DNA from: Lachnospiraceae bacterium
GTDB taxonomy: Bacteria; Bacillota; Clostridia; Lachnospirales; Lachnospiraceae
Assembly (NCBI GenBank): GCA_019421365.1
Contig: JAHZFJ010000005.1
Coordinates: 1 to 46,300, forward strand
Length of the DNA: 46,300 bases
Direction of reading: 5' to 3'
Part shown: positions 17,513-25,260 of the stretch, piece by piece
Numbering within the stretch: the stretch's first letter is position 1
Layout: each line of letters begins with the position of its first letter
Notes under the pieces: generated by a model
Database searches by the model: none
What the model saw: only the letters and a program-made list of their open reading frames with translations
Told to the model about the DNA's origin: nothing
Program-made: the position numbers and the translations under genes

Positions 17513-19254
17513 AAGATATGAGTAATATAGATGAAAATAAGAAGGATATAGAAAAAAGCAAAAAAGAAAAAGGTAGAAAAGTTATAAGTAAGAAAGACAT
17601 TAAAAAAACAATCTGTGGAACGTTTCAAGGAATTATATTACTTCTACTAGTTTTTCTGTTATTGCGTGCATGGTTAACTACAAACTCTTATGCTCCATAT
17701 GACGATGCAGATATACAAACAAAAGATTCAGGATTTATAGCTTTATCATACTTTGGAGTTAGTAGAATTGGCGATGATGTAACTATAACAACAAAGAGAT
17801 TTGAAGAGCATATAAAAGCCCTTAAGGAAAACGGTTACGTAACCATAACACAACAAGACATATTAGATTATTATCTTAATGGAAAAAAACTACCTGAGAA
17901 GGCTCTTTTCCTAATGTTTGAAGATGGATACGCAGGAACTGCAATATTTGCAGGAAAACTGATGCAGAAATACAACCTGAAAGCAACTATGCTTACATAT
18001 GGTGATAAACTAGCAATAAAGGATCCTAAATTCCTAACACCAAAAGACCTTAAACAATTAGAAAAGGAGACGTACTGGGAGATTGGAACGAATGGATATC
18101 GGTTATCCTATATTAACGTGTTTGACAAAGAAGATAATTATCTAGGAGAGTTATCATCTTATGAGTTCGTCGAAGTTAGAAATGAACTGAACAGAAAGTA
18201 TAATCACTATCTGATGGATTATATACGCGATGAGTACGGAGTTCCAAAAGAAACGTATCAGCAGATGAAGAATCGTATAATAACAGATTATCAATTACTA
18301 GAAGACAGTTATACCGAAGGGATTAATTATGTACCTAAATTACATGTACTGATGCATGCTAATACAGAGATGTATGGAAACAATCAAAGAGTAAGTGATG
18401 TTAATGAAGAGATGATTAAAGATATGTTTGCAATGAATTTTAACCGAGAGGGATTCAGTGTAAACAATGAGGAATGTAATCTCTATGATTTAACAAGAAT
18501 GCAACCACAAGCATATTGGTCACCAAATCACTTATTAATGCGAATATGGGATGATACCAAACAAGATGTTACCTTTGAGGTTGGAGATAAGGAAGAGAGT
18601 AAACAATTTGAATCTTTAAAAGGTGCTACACAGTTTGCAGAGGAATCTATAACCATTACATCACTTCCTAGTGATTCAGGTTTAATTAAATTAAAGGACA
18701 GTGAGGATTATCAGGATGTTCAATTAGACGTAACCGTTAGTGGTAATGTCTTAGGAGGACAGGGGATATATCTTCGTGCAGATGAGACCTTGCAAAATTA
18801 TGTTAAGGTACAACTAATCAACAACGAGTTAAGAATTATTGAATGCGTAGAGGGTGTAGAATCTATCATAAAGAGCGAGAATCTAGAAAGTTTAGAGGAT
18901 ATCGATACGTCTAATATTCAACTATTCACTTCGGCAAAACGGCAACTTAAGATTGGATTGAAGGACGATGCTATTACGGTTTCAGTTAATGGGAAAGACT
19001 TTAGTCCAGAAGGTACTTTACAACAAGTGAAACCAGGATCTTTGCTGTTAGAATCCGTATGTGATGAAGAAGCATATAGCCAAAGAAATCTGTATGATGA
19101 TGTATATGACGGTGTATTTGAAAAACTTGTTGTCTCTTTAAGTGATTCGGAAGAGATCTTATATGATAATCAACTTCATGGCCTTAATAAAGTATGGAGT
19201 AGTATAAAGACAGAGTGGAGTAATATATTAAACTGGTTTGTAGAGAATCTATAA
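17509..19254 (+). CDS. Membrane-anchored degenerate polysaccharide deacetylase with a C-terminal beta domain
   Basis: A 581-residue protein starting with GTG (AGGAAG seven bases upstream), overlapping the synthase gene by four bases. One helix (about 37-60) anchors it outside the cell. Residues 70-330 resemble PgaB/IcaB-type NodB domains: the FEEHIKALKENGYVTIT entry and FEDGYAG near 138 in place of TFDDGY. The metal-site motif SHxxxH is replaced by EIGTNGYRLSY, so catalysis is doubtful. Residues about 340-570 form a beta-rich LamG/DUF1080-like domain (GIYLRADETLQNYVKVQLIN) that probably binds carbohydrate. Its role may be polymer binding or guiding; this is inference. It is part of the exopolysaccharide operon. 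Confidence 0.75.
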   Translation: MKDMSNIDENKKDIEKSKKEKGRKVISKKDIKKTICGTFQGIILLLLVFLLLRAWLTTNSYAPYDDADIQTKDSGFIALSYFGVSRIGDDVTITTKRFEEHIKALKENGYVTITQQDILDYYLNGKKLPEKALFLMFEDGYAGTAIFAGKLMQKYNLKATMLTYGDKLAIKDPKFLTPKDLKQLEKETYWEIGTNGYRLSYINVFDKEDNYLGELSSYEFVEVRNELNRKYNHYLMDYIRDEYGVPKETYQQMKNRIITDYQLLEDSYTEGINYVPKLHVLMHANTEMYGNNQRVSDVNEEMIKDMFAMNFNREGFSVNNEECNLYDLTRMQPQAYWSPNHLLMRIWDDTKQDVTFEVGDKEESKQFESLKGATQFAEESITITSLPSDSGLIKLKDSEDYQDVQLDVTVSGNVLGGQGIYLRADETLQNYVKVQLINNELRIIECVEGVESIIKSENLESLEDIDTSNIQLFTSAKRQLKIGLKDDAITVSVNGKDFSPEGTLQQVKPGSLLLESVCDEEAYSQRNLYDDVYDGVFEKLVVSLSDSEEILYDNQLHGLNKVWSSIKTEWSNILNWFVENL

Positions 19255-19266
19255 TTGGAGGAATAC

Positions 19267-20388
19267 ATGAAAAAGAAGTGCATGAATAGGAAATGCATGA
19301 TAAAAGTACATCGATTATATCTAGTAGCAATGATAGTGTTGTGCTTGCTTAGTTTAGCTAGCTGCGATAGGGTGAAAGAACAACAGAATACGAAAATAGA
19401 GAATGCAGAAGATGACAATACGAATATGCAAGAACCTCAAGCTAATTCTTCCTTAGAAGATGATATTGAAGAAGAGAATAAAGTAAGTGTTTGGGTAACT
19501 TATTGGGATACAGAGGGACTAATAGAAGAACTGAGTGTGTGGGAACCATACATCAAACAAATAAATTATTTTGCTGCCTATTTTAAGAAAGATGGAAGTC
19601 TGTTTGTGCCAAAACAAACGAAAGAAAGTAAGGAATCCATAAACAGACTTCTTGATGGTAGTAAGCTATTCGAATATCTTACTATTGTAAATGATCAAGA
19701 ATTAGAAGATGGAACGTCAGCCTTAAAGAGTACCGAGTTATTATATTCCTTATTCGAATCAGAAGAAACCATGATAAAGCATATTAATGATATTCTTCAA
19801 GTCACTTTAGACGGTGGTTATGATGGAATAGAAATCGACTATGAGGCAATTCGTGATGATAGGGCCTTATGGGATAAGTATCTAGTTTTCCTTAATTCAC
19901 TAACAAAGGTAGCAAAGGATAATAATCTTTCCCTTCGTGTGTTGTTAGAACCTTCGACTCCAGTTGACGACATTCAATTTCCTGAAGGAATTGAATATAT
20001 AATGATGTGCTACAATCTATATGGCTATGGAACCGAACCAGGGCCAAAGGCGAATAGAGACTTTCTAATCGAAATGGTAGAAAAGATGAAGAAAGTCTCT
20101 ATTCGTCGAGGTTATGCACTTGCTACGGGAGGATTTGATTTTTCCTCTGATGGTAAAACAACAGCAGTAACAATGGTCGAAGCAATGGACCTACAATCAA
20201 CTGAGGCAAATGATAGCTACCGTGACGAACAGAGTCAGTGTGTGGTTTTTACCTATACGAAGCAGAACATGACCCATGAAGTATGGTATGCCGATGAGGA
20301 GACACTTAAATATTGGACTACAGTAATAAATGAAGAAGGAGAGAAAAACATCTCCATATGGCGACTAGGTGGAACTATTCGCAATTAA
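19267..20388 (+). CDS. GH18-like lipoprotein (chitinase-fold)
   Basis: A 373-residue protein. ATG 19267 follows GGAGGAA by five bases and is preferred to an in-frame TTG at 19255. The lipoprotein signal ends LASC33, and an acidic Asn/Glu-rich linker follows. The rest is a GH18-type barrel: VSVWVTYWDTEG, then the catalytic motif GYDGIEIDYEAI near 184-195 with the acid Glu present, MMCYNLYGYGTEPGPKA, and a final strand ISIWRLGG. Such enzymes cut beta-1,4-linked HexNAc polymers. As the last gene of the operon it could trim or release the polymer, as hydrolases do in other synthase-dependent systems. Substrate and role are inferred. Confidence 0.82.
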   Translation: MKKKCMNRKCMIKVHRLYLVAMIVLCLLSLASCDRVKEQQNTKIENAEDDNTNMQEPQANSSLEDDIEEENKVSVWVTYWDTEGLIEELSVWEPYIKQINYFAAYFKKDGSLFVPKQTKESKESINRLLDGSKLFEYLTIVNDQELEDGTSALKSTELLYSLFESEETMIKHINDILQVTLDGGYDGIEIDYEAIRDDRALWDKYLVFLNSLTKVAKDNNLSLRVLLEPSTPVDDIQFPEGIEYIMMCYNLYGYGTEPGPKANRDFLIEMVEKMKKVSIRRGYALATGGFDFSSDGKTTAVTMVEAMDLQSTEANDSYRDEQSQCVVFTYTKQNMTHEVWYADEETLKYWTTVINEEGEKNISIWRLGGTIRN

Positions 20389-20453
20389 ATTATCTTTCTG
20401 AGTATATTTATAATTAAATCATGTATTCTATAGTTTATATCAGTATATAGGTG

Positions 20454-20519
20454 ATTGCGAAACTCTTTGTGAAAACGACAGACACAGATGTGTTGTTGTA
20501 TAGTGAAGAGGTTCGCAAT
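20454..20519 (+). ncRNA. Hairpin preceding the large structured element
   Basis: ATTGCGAAACTCTT (20454-20467) pairs with AAGAGGTTCGCAAT (20506-20519) with one mismatch. Inside, ACGACAGACACA can partly pair with TGTGTTGTTGT. The same octamer TTCGCAAT also occurs at 20378-20385 across the stop codon of the GH18 gene, so the left arm has two possible partners. Confidence 0.45.
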
Positions 20520-20522
20520 TGA

Positions 20523-20807
20523 CTATTAAGATTCGAGGGTCAAAAGGTCTCAAGAAACTTGCCTTCGTTAATTTGCACATTCATAAACCTGGCTAATGTG
20601 ATGCAGAACATAGTTTGATGAGCAACTGTATGAAGTCGTTGGTACTTAGGCTCTGTATTTTAGAGGCTTATGTACCACTACGAACTTCATCCAAGCGAGA
20701 GCGGGTTGCGATTAAACTATGTTTTGCATCACATAATAATCTATAAAGTGTGCAAATTGACGAATCAAAATATAAAACAAGCTTTTGACCCTCGAATCCA
20801 TAAATAG
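20523..20807 (+). ncRNA. Large nested stem-loop RNA or structured azoR leader (undescribed)
   Basis: Three nested helices are seen. Outer: 20530-20546 with 20782-20798, 17 bp perfect, extended by CTATT/AATAG. Middle: 20564-20579 with 20749-20764, 16 bp with one U-G. Inner: 20597-20616 with 20714-20733, 20 bp with one G-U. They lead to an apical domain (TGAAGT/ACTTCA, TGGTAC/GTACCA, 20630-20690). Both imperfect pairs are G-U on the plus strand and would be A-C mismatches on the other, which favours a transcribed plus-strand RNA. The element stops about 14 bases before the ribosome site of the azoreductase gene and has no T-run. It holds no coding frame. No known RNA class is recognised. Confidence 0.6.
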
Positions 20808-20824
20808 ACTAGAAGGAGAACAAG

Positions 20825-21430
20825 ATGAATAAAGTGTTATACATTAAGGCAAACATCAAGAAGGAAGGGGAATCAAGAACCTTTAAGATATCTGATTGCT
20901 TTGCAGAAGAATATAAGAAGAACAATCCAGAAGATGAGGTAATCGTATTAGACTTATATAAGGAGAGAATTGGTTTTTTAAGACCAGGGGATTTAGAAAA
21001 TTTATTAGGAGTAAATGACGATGAAATCATAAAAAATACCATTCTGAAATATGTGTACCAATTCGTTGATGCAGACAAGTATATAATTGCAGCTCCAATG
21101 TGGAATCTAAGTTTTCCAGCGATTTTAAAGGCCTATATTGATTATATATGTGTTAAGGGCGTTACTTTCAAATATACAGAAAACGGACCAGTTGGTCTTT
21201 GCGAAGGAAAAAAGGCAGTTCATATTGTAACTCGAGGGGGTAATTATTCAGAAGGACCTGCGAAAGAGTATGAAATGGGCGATAGATATTTAAGAACTAT
21301 TTTTGCTTTCTTTGGAATCACTGATTTTATAACAATAGCAGCGGATAGGTTGGATGATAAATCTACAGATGGGAAGGTAACTGTTAACAAGGCAATGAAA
21401 ATAGCAACAAATGTAGCAAAAGAGTTTTGA
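20825..21430 (+). CDS. azoR: FMN-dependent NADH:quinone/azo reductase (AzoR family)
   Basis: A 201-residue protein with a flavodoxin-like fold, the normal AzoR length. The opening strand VLYIKANIKKEGESRTFKIS binds FMN phosphate. The signature APMWNLSFPAILKAYIDY followed by VKGVTFKYTENGPVGL (about 95-128) is diagnostic, and THIVTRGGNYS-like HIVTRGGNY contacts the flavin. It reduces quinones and azo compounds by two-electron transfer from NAD(P)H, usually as a detoxifying cytosolic dimer. GAAGGAG sits before ATG 20825. It lies right behind a large structured element, so leader control is possible. Confidence 0.92.
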   Translation: MNKVLYIKANIKKEGESRTFKISDCFAEEYKKNNPEDEVIVLDLYKERIGFLRPGDLENLLGVNDDEIIKNTILKYVYQFVDADKYIIAAPMWNLSFPAILKAYIDYICVKGVTFKYTENGPVGLCEGKKAVHIVTRGGNYSEGPAKEYEMGDRYLRTIFAFFGITDFITIAADRLDDKSTDGKVTVNKAMKIATNVAKEF

Positions 21431-21514
21431 TTCTGTACTGGTATTTCTTCTTTGTTTGCGATAAAATGTCTTTATCAATGTGAATGAGACCATGAACAAA
21501 GGAGATTAATAGAT

Positions 21515-22681
21515 ATGAATCAAACAAAGAAACTATATGATTTGGATGCATATGCCATAGAGTTTGACGCTACGGTACTATCCTGTGAGGAAGTACAGAT
21601 AGAAGATCAGATTATGTATCATGTTATCTTAGATAAAACGCTCTTTTTCCCAGAAGAAGGTGGACAAAGCCCAGATAAAGGGACAATGAATCAGATAGCA
21701 GTTATGGATGTTCAAATCAAAGATGATGTTATAACGCACACGTTAGAAGCACCATTAGAAGTGGGCATAGGGGTTCATGGCTGTATTGATTGGAAACATC
21801 GTTTTAATAATATGCAACAACACTCAGGAGAGCATATATTTTCAGGGTTAGTGAATAAGAAGTTTGGTTACGATAACGTAGGTTTCCATCTAAGTGATCA
21901 AATTGTAACCATGGATTTTAATGGGGTATTAACGGCAGAAGATGCGGCAGATATTGAATATGCCGTGAATGAAGTAATTATAAATAATCTACCAGTTCAA
22001 GTGACATTTCCTTCAAAAGAGGAATTATCTGATATGAACTATCGTAGTAAGATTGAAATAGATGGACAAGTACGTATTGTCACAATTGAAGGTGTGGATG
22101 TATGTGCTTGTTGTGCACCACATGTAAGAAGCACTGGTGAGATTGGTATGTTAAAGATTCTGAATATGCAAAATTATAAGGGCGGAGTGCGTATCAGTAT
22201 CTTATGCGGTTTCCGAGCATTAGAAGAATATCGTAAGAAAACAGAAATCTTATCAGAGCTTACTTCTTCCTTATCAGCAAACCAAGATTCATTGATAGAA
22301 GCAGTAGATAAGTTGAAGAATGTGAATCAATCCTTAAAAGTTGAGGTATCCGTTGCAAAGAGGGAGTGTATGGAAGCAAAATTAAGAGGAATTCCAAAGG
22401 ATCAAGTAAATGTATATTTGTTTGAGAACAATCTAGATGCTCAAGTTATGCGTAACGCTGTTAATCAATTAGTAACCGAGCATGCTGGAATCTGTGGAAT
22501 CTTCTCTGGCGATGAAGAAGAAGGATACCGTTATATTATCGGCAGTAGTACAGAAGATGCCCGTACGATTGCTAGCATACTTAGAGAGAAACTAGGTGCT
22601 AAGGGCGGTGGTAGTGCGGCTATGGTACAAGGGTCTGTTGTTGCTAAGAAAGAGATGATTTTGGCGTTAATTAATCTATAG
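21515..22681 (+). CDS. Alanyl-tRNA editing hydrolase, AlaX-L type with DHHA1 domain
   Basis: A 388-residue protein. The N-terminal barrel (FFPEEGGQSPDKG) and editing core carry the zinc ligands of the Thr/SerRS second additional domain: HSGEH near 106-110 and CACCAPHV near 195. A coiled linker follows, and the C-terminal DHHA1 domain ends with the nucleic-acid-binding GAKGGGSAAMVQG. This is the long AlaX form, which clears Ser or Gly mischarged on tRNA-Ala in the cytosol without the synthetase domain. AAAGGAGATT precedes the ATG. It is followed after 16 bases by a lipid kinase gene, so the two may be cotranscribed without an obvious functional link. Confidence 0.9.
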   Translation: MNQTKKLYDLDAYAIEFDATVLSCEEVQIEDQIMYHVILDKTLFFPEEGGQSPDKGTMNQIAVMDVQIKDDVITHTLEAPLEVGIGVHGCIDWKHRFNNMQQHSGEHIFSGLVNKKFGYDNVGFHLSDQIVTMDFNGVLTAEDAADIEYAVNEVIINNLPVQVTFPSKEELSDMNYRSKIEIDGQVRIVTIEGVDVCACCAPHVRSTGEIGMLKILNMQNYKGGVRISILCGFRALEEYRKKTEILSELTSSLSANQDSLIEAVDKLKNVNQSLKVEVSVAKRECMEAKLRGIPKDQVNVYLFENNLDAQVMRNAVNQLVTEHAGICGIFSGDEEEGYRYIIGSSTEDARTIASILREKLGAKGGGSAAMVQGSVVAKKEMILALINL

Positions 22682-22697
22682 ATAAGGTGTGTGTGCA

Positions 22698-23624
22698 ATG
22701 TATCATTTTATAATTAATTCCCATGCGAAGTCTAGATTGGGACATAGAATTTGGAACGATATCGAAGGATATCTTAAAACACAAAAATTTGAGTATAAGA
22801 AGTACTTTACTAGAGAAGCTGGACATGCAACACAGGTTGCTAAGCAGATTACAAGTAAAGGAGAAAATGCTATCACCATTGTTGTGTTAGGTGGGGATGG
22901 GACTTTGAATGAAGTACTCAATGGATTACGATACATTGACGGTGTAACGTTAGGATATATCCCTATTGGCTCTAGTAATGATTTTGCAAGAGGTATGGAC
23001 ATATCAACAGATTATATAAGAGAAGTGCGTAAGATTATAAATCCTAAGAAGTTTATTCAGTTGGATTATGGAGTGGCAACATACGGTGGTAAGAGTCAAC
23101 GATTCCTTGTTAGTTCAGGAATCGGATTTGATGCCGCTGTATGTCATGAGGTAAATCATTCTCCTCTTAAAAAGTTACTAAATCACTTACGAATTGGTAA
23201 GCTTACGTATGGGCTTGTTGCTATTAAACAGTTAGCAGGTATTCCGTATATTAAAGGCAAGATAATTTTAGATGACAAGAAAAGCAAGTCATTCGATAAA
23301 ATCTTCTTTTCTTCGGTGCATGTACAAAAATATGAGGGAGGAGGATTCATGTTTTGTCCTGATGCAGATGCTACAGATGGATATCTTGATCTATGTGTGG
23401 CAGAGAATATAGCTCGAAGCAGAGCTTTAGGTATATTACCCTATGCGAAGAAAGGCAAACATGTAACTTCACCTGGTATCCATATATATCGTTGTAAGAA
23501 AGCAATATTCCAGATGAGACGAAAACAATTCGTACATATCGATGGTGAAACAGAAGAGAAGACGATGTTTAATGAAGTGAGATTTGAAACCTCACCGGAT
23601 AAGATTCGGTTTATTGTCGGATAA
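22698..23624 (+). CDS. Diacylglycerol/lipid kinase family protein (YegS/BmrU type)
   Basis: A 308-residue cytosolic kinase. The N-terminal domain has the nucleotide motif VLGGDGTLNEVLNGL near 62-76 and GYIPIGSSNDFARGM near 90-104. The C-terminal beta domain has SGIGFDAAVCHEV, GGGFMFCPDADATDGYLDL and the closing HIDGE. All key residues of the DAGK catalytic fold are present. It phosphorylates diacylglycerol or a related lipid in phospholipid turnover. ATG 22698 lies eight bases after AAGGTG and is chosen over the in-frame GTG at 22689, which directly abuts that site. Confidence 0.88.
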   Translation: MYHFIINSHAKSRLGHRIWNDIEGYLKTQKFEYKKYFTREAGHATQVAKQITSKGENAITIVVLGGDGTLNEVLNGLRYIDGVTLGYIPIGSSNDFARGMDISTDYIREVRKIINPKKFIQLDYGVATYGGKSQRFLVSSGIGFDAAVCHEVNHSPLKKLLNHLRIGKLTYGLVAIKQLAGIPYIKGKIILDDKKSKSFDKIFFSSVHVQKYEGGGFMFCPDADATDGYLDLCVAENIARSRALGILPYAKKGKHVTSPGIHIYRCKKAIFQMRRKQFVHIDGETEEKTMFNEVRFETSPDKIRFIVG

Positions 23625-23654
23625 ACCAACTAACAGTTCCTTCTTTTTCGTATA

Positions 23655-23683
23655 TTGTAAAGAACTTATTCGAATACTATAGA
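23655..23683 (+). promoter_or_regulatory. SigA promoter of the P450 gene
   Basis: TTGTAA at 23655-23660, a 17-base spacer, and TATAGA at 23678-23683, about 75 bases before the gene. Confidence 0.5.
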
Positions 23684-23760
23684 AGATTAAAGTAGATTTA
23701 AAAATCTAGTTAGCCTATGGTACGAATAATAGTGAATATCAGAGAAAGAAGGAATCATGT

Positions 23761-25038
23761 ATGTCAATAAATCAAAGAATTCCAACAAATCAAAAAATCC
23801 CCAAAGAGAAAGGGATTGACCATACTTTAGATCTTATCAAAGAAGGATATCCATTTATTCAAAAACGTATTAAAAAATATCAGTCACCAATAGTAATATC
23901 ACGATTATTTGGAAAGAGAGCAATTTTTCTAAGTGGAGTAGAGGCGGCGAAGGTCTTTTATAATGATAAATATTTTAAACGGCATGGTGTGGCGCCTATG
24001 CGTGTTCAAAAAACATTATTTGGGAAACATGCAATTCAGGGACTTGATGGGAAAGAGCATCTGAAACGAAAACAATTGTTTATGTCCTTATTAACACCTG
24101 AGTATGAAAAGCAGTTAATCGATTTATGTGTATTGAACTTAGAACGTAAGGCAAAAGAATGGGAAAAGAAGCCAAGTATTAAGTTATTTGACGAAAGCAA
24201 AAAGGTACTGTTTATAAGTGTATGTGAATGGACCGCTGTTCCGTATCCCAAAGCAAAAGAAAAAGAGATTCTAGAAGACTTTGGATATATGATCTACTCT
24301 TTTGGTAGAATGGGTTCATATTATCGAAAAGGTAAACGTTCGAGAAAGTGTGTAGAACATTGGATAGAACAACTTATTGAAGATGTAAGAACTGGAAAAT
24401 TCGTAGTAGATGCAAGTACTCCGCTATATCAGATGAGTATGTGTCGGAATACGAAGGGTGAACTAGTGAATATAAAAATCGCTGCAAGGGAACTTATTAA
24501 TCTTCTGCGACCTATTATAGCAATTGCCACATACATTACCTTTGTGGCTGTAGCATTATATGAAAATCCTGAATGCAAAGATAAATTAAAGACGGAAGAT
24601 TCTTTATATCTAGAGATGTTTTGCCAGGAGGTAAGACGATATTATCCCTTTAGCCCATTCGTTGGAGCTAAAGTAATTAAGAGCTTTAGATGGAAGCAGT
24701 GTGTATTCAAAAAAAATACACTGGTGCTTCTTGATTTATATGGAATGATGCATGATGAGAAGCTTTGGAAACAACCCTATAGATTTAATCCAGATCGATT
24801 TAAGGACCGTAAGGAATGTCTATATGATTTGATGCCCCAAGGTGGAGGAAATATTCAAAAAGGACATCGATGTGCCGGTGATATACTAACATTGAAGGTT
24901 ATGATGGCCTTTACTGACTATCTGGTGAATAAAATAGAGTATACCGTGCCGAAACAAGATTTATGTATTCCACTTAATAAGATACCGACACTACCAAGAA
25001 GTGGGTTTGTTATGAAGAATGTAAGAACAATAATATAA
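23761..25038 (+). CDS. Cytochrome P450 fatty-acid peroxygenase (CYP152 family)
   Basis: A 425-residue soluble P450. The proximal heme loop PQGGGNIQKGHRCAGD has the thiolate Cys near 371. The I-helix segment NLLRPIIAIATYITFVAVALYE contains Arg250-Pro251, the pair that in CYP152 enzymes binds the fatty-acid carboxylate and replaces the usual acid-alcohol pair. Also present are EVRRYYPFSPFVGA (ExxR motif) and LLDLYGMMHDEKLW. CYP152 enzymes hydroxylate or decarboxylate long-chain fatty acids with H2O2 and need no reductase, which fits the absence of a redox partner here. A close precedent is the CYP152A2 enzyme of Clostridium acetobutylicum. The usual Pro after the heme Cys is Ala. An intrinsic terminator follows. 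Confidence 0.93.
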   Translation: MSINQRIPTNQKIPKEKGIDHTLDLIKEGYPFIQKRIKKYQSPIVISRLFGKRAIFLSGVEAAKVFYNDKYFKRHGVAPMRVQKTLFGKHAIQGLDGKEHLKRKQLFMSLLTPEYEKQLIDLCVLNLERKAKEWEKKPSIKLFDESKKVLFISVCEWTAVPYPKAKEKEILEDFGYMIYSFGRMGSYYRKGKRSRKCVEHWIEQLIEDVRTGKFVVDASTPLYQMSMCRNTKGELVNIKIAARELINLLRPIIAIATYITFVAVALYENPECKDKLKTEDSLYLEMFCQEVRRYYPFSPFVGAKVIKSFRWKQCVFKKNTLVLLDLYGMMHDEKLWKQPYRFNPDRFKDRKECLYDLMPQGGGNIQKGHRCAGDILTLKVMMAFTDYLVNKIEYTVPKQDLCIPLNKIPTLPRSGFVMKNVRTII

Positions 25039-25043
25039 GCTTA

Positions 25044-25083
25044 AGAATCACTTGTATTTATTAAAAGTACAGGTGATTTTTTT
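25044..25083 (+). terminator. Intrinsic terminator after the P450 gene
   Basis: AATCACTTGTA (25046-25056) pairs with TACAGGTGATT (25068-25078, one wobble) around an 11-base loop, ending in seven T. Confidence 0.8.
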
Positions 25084-25150
25084 ATCATATTTTTTTATTA
25101 AATTTGTTTTATTAAGGTTGTTATGTTAAGGTTAATTAGGAATATAAAAA

Positions 25151-25179
25151 TGGACAATATCAAGAATTGATATTATAAT
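25151..25179 (+). promoter_or_regulatory. Promoter of the XRE-TPR regulator with a perfect dyad in the spacer
   Basis: TGGACA at 25151-25156 and TATAAT at 25174-25179 have a 17-base spacer. The perfect dyad AATATCAA-gaa-TTGATATT (25156-25174) fills that spacer exactly, from the last base of the -35 box to the first of the -10 box. Any protein bound there would block RNA polymerase, so negative autoregulation is likely. Confidence 0.65.
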
Positions 25180-25260
25180 ATTGTAAATATGTACTATTTA
25201 CGGGTTTTTATGTTTAAAACTTAAGAAACTGTAGTTTATCACTTATAAGGGGCATTAAAA

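Noticed and set aside
20454..20807. Retron msr/msd, OLE RNA, tmRNA, 6S RNA or group II intron remnant
   Set aside because: No reverse transcriptase gene, no tRNA-like ends, no domain V signature and no recognisable conserved core of those classes; kept as an unassigned structured element.
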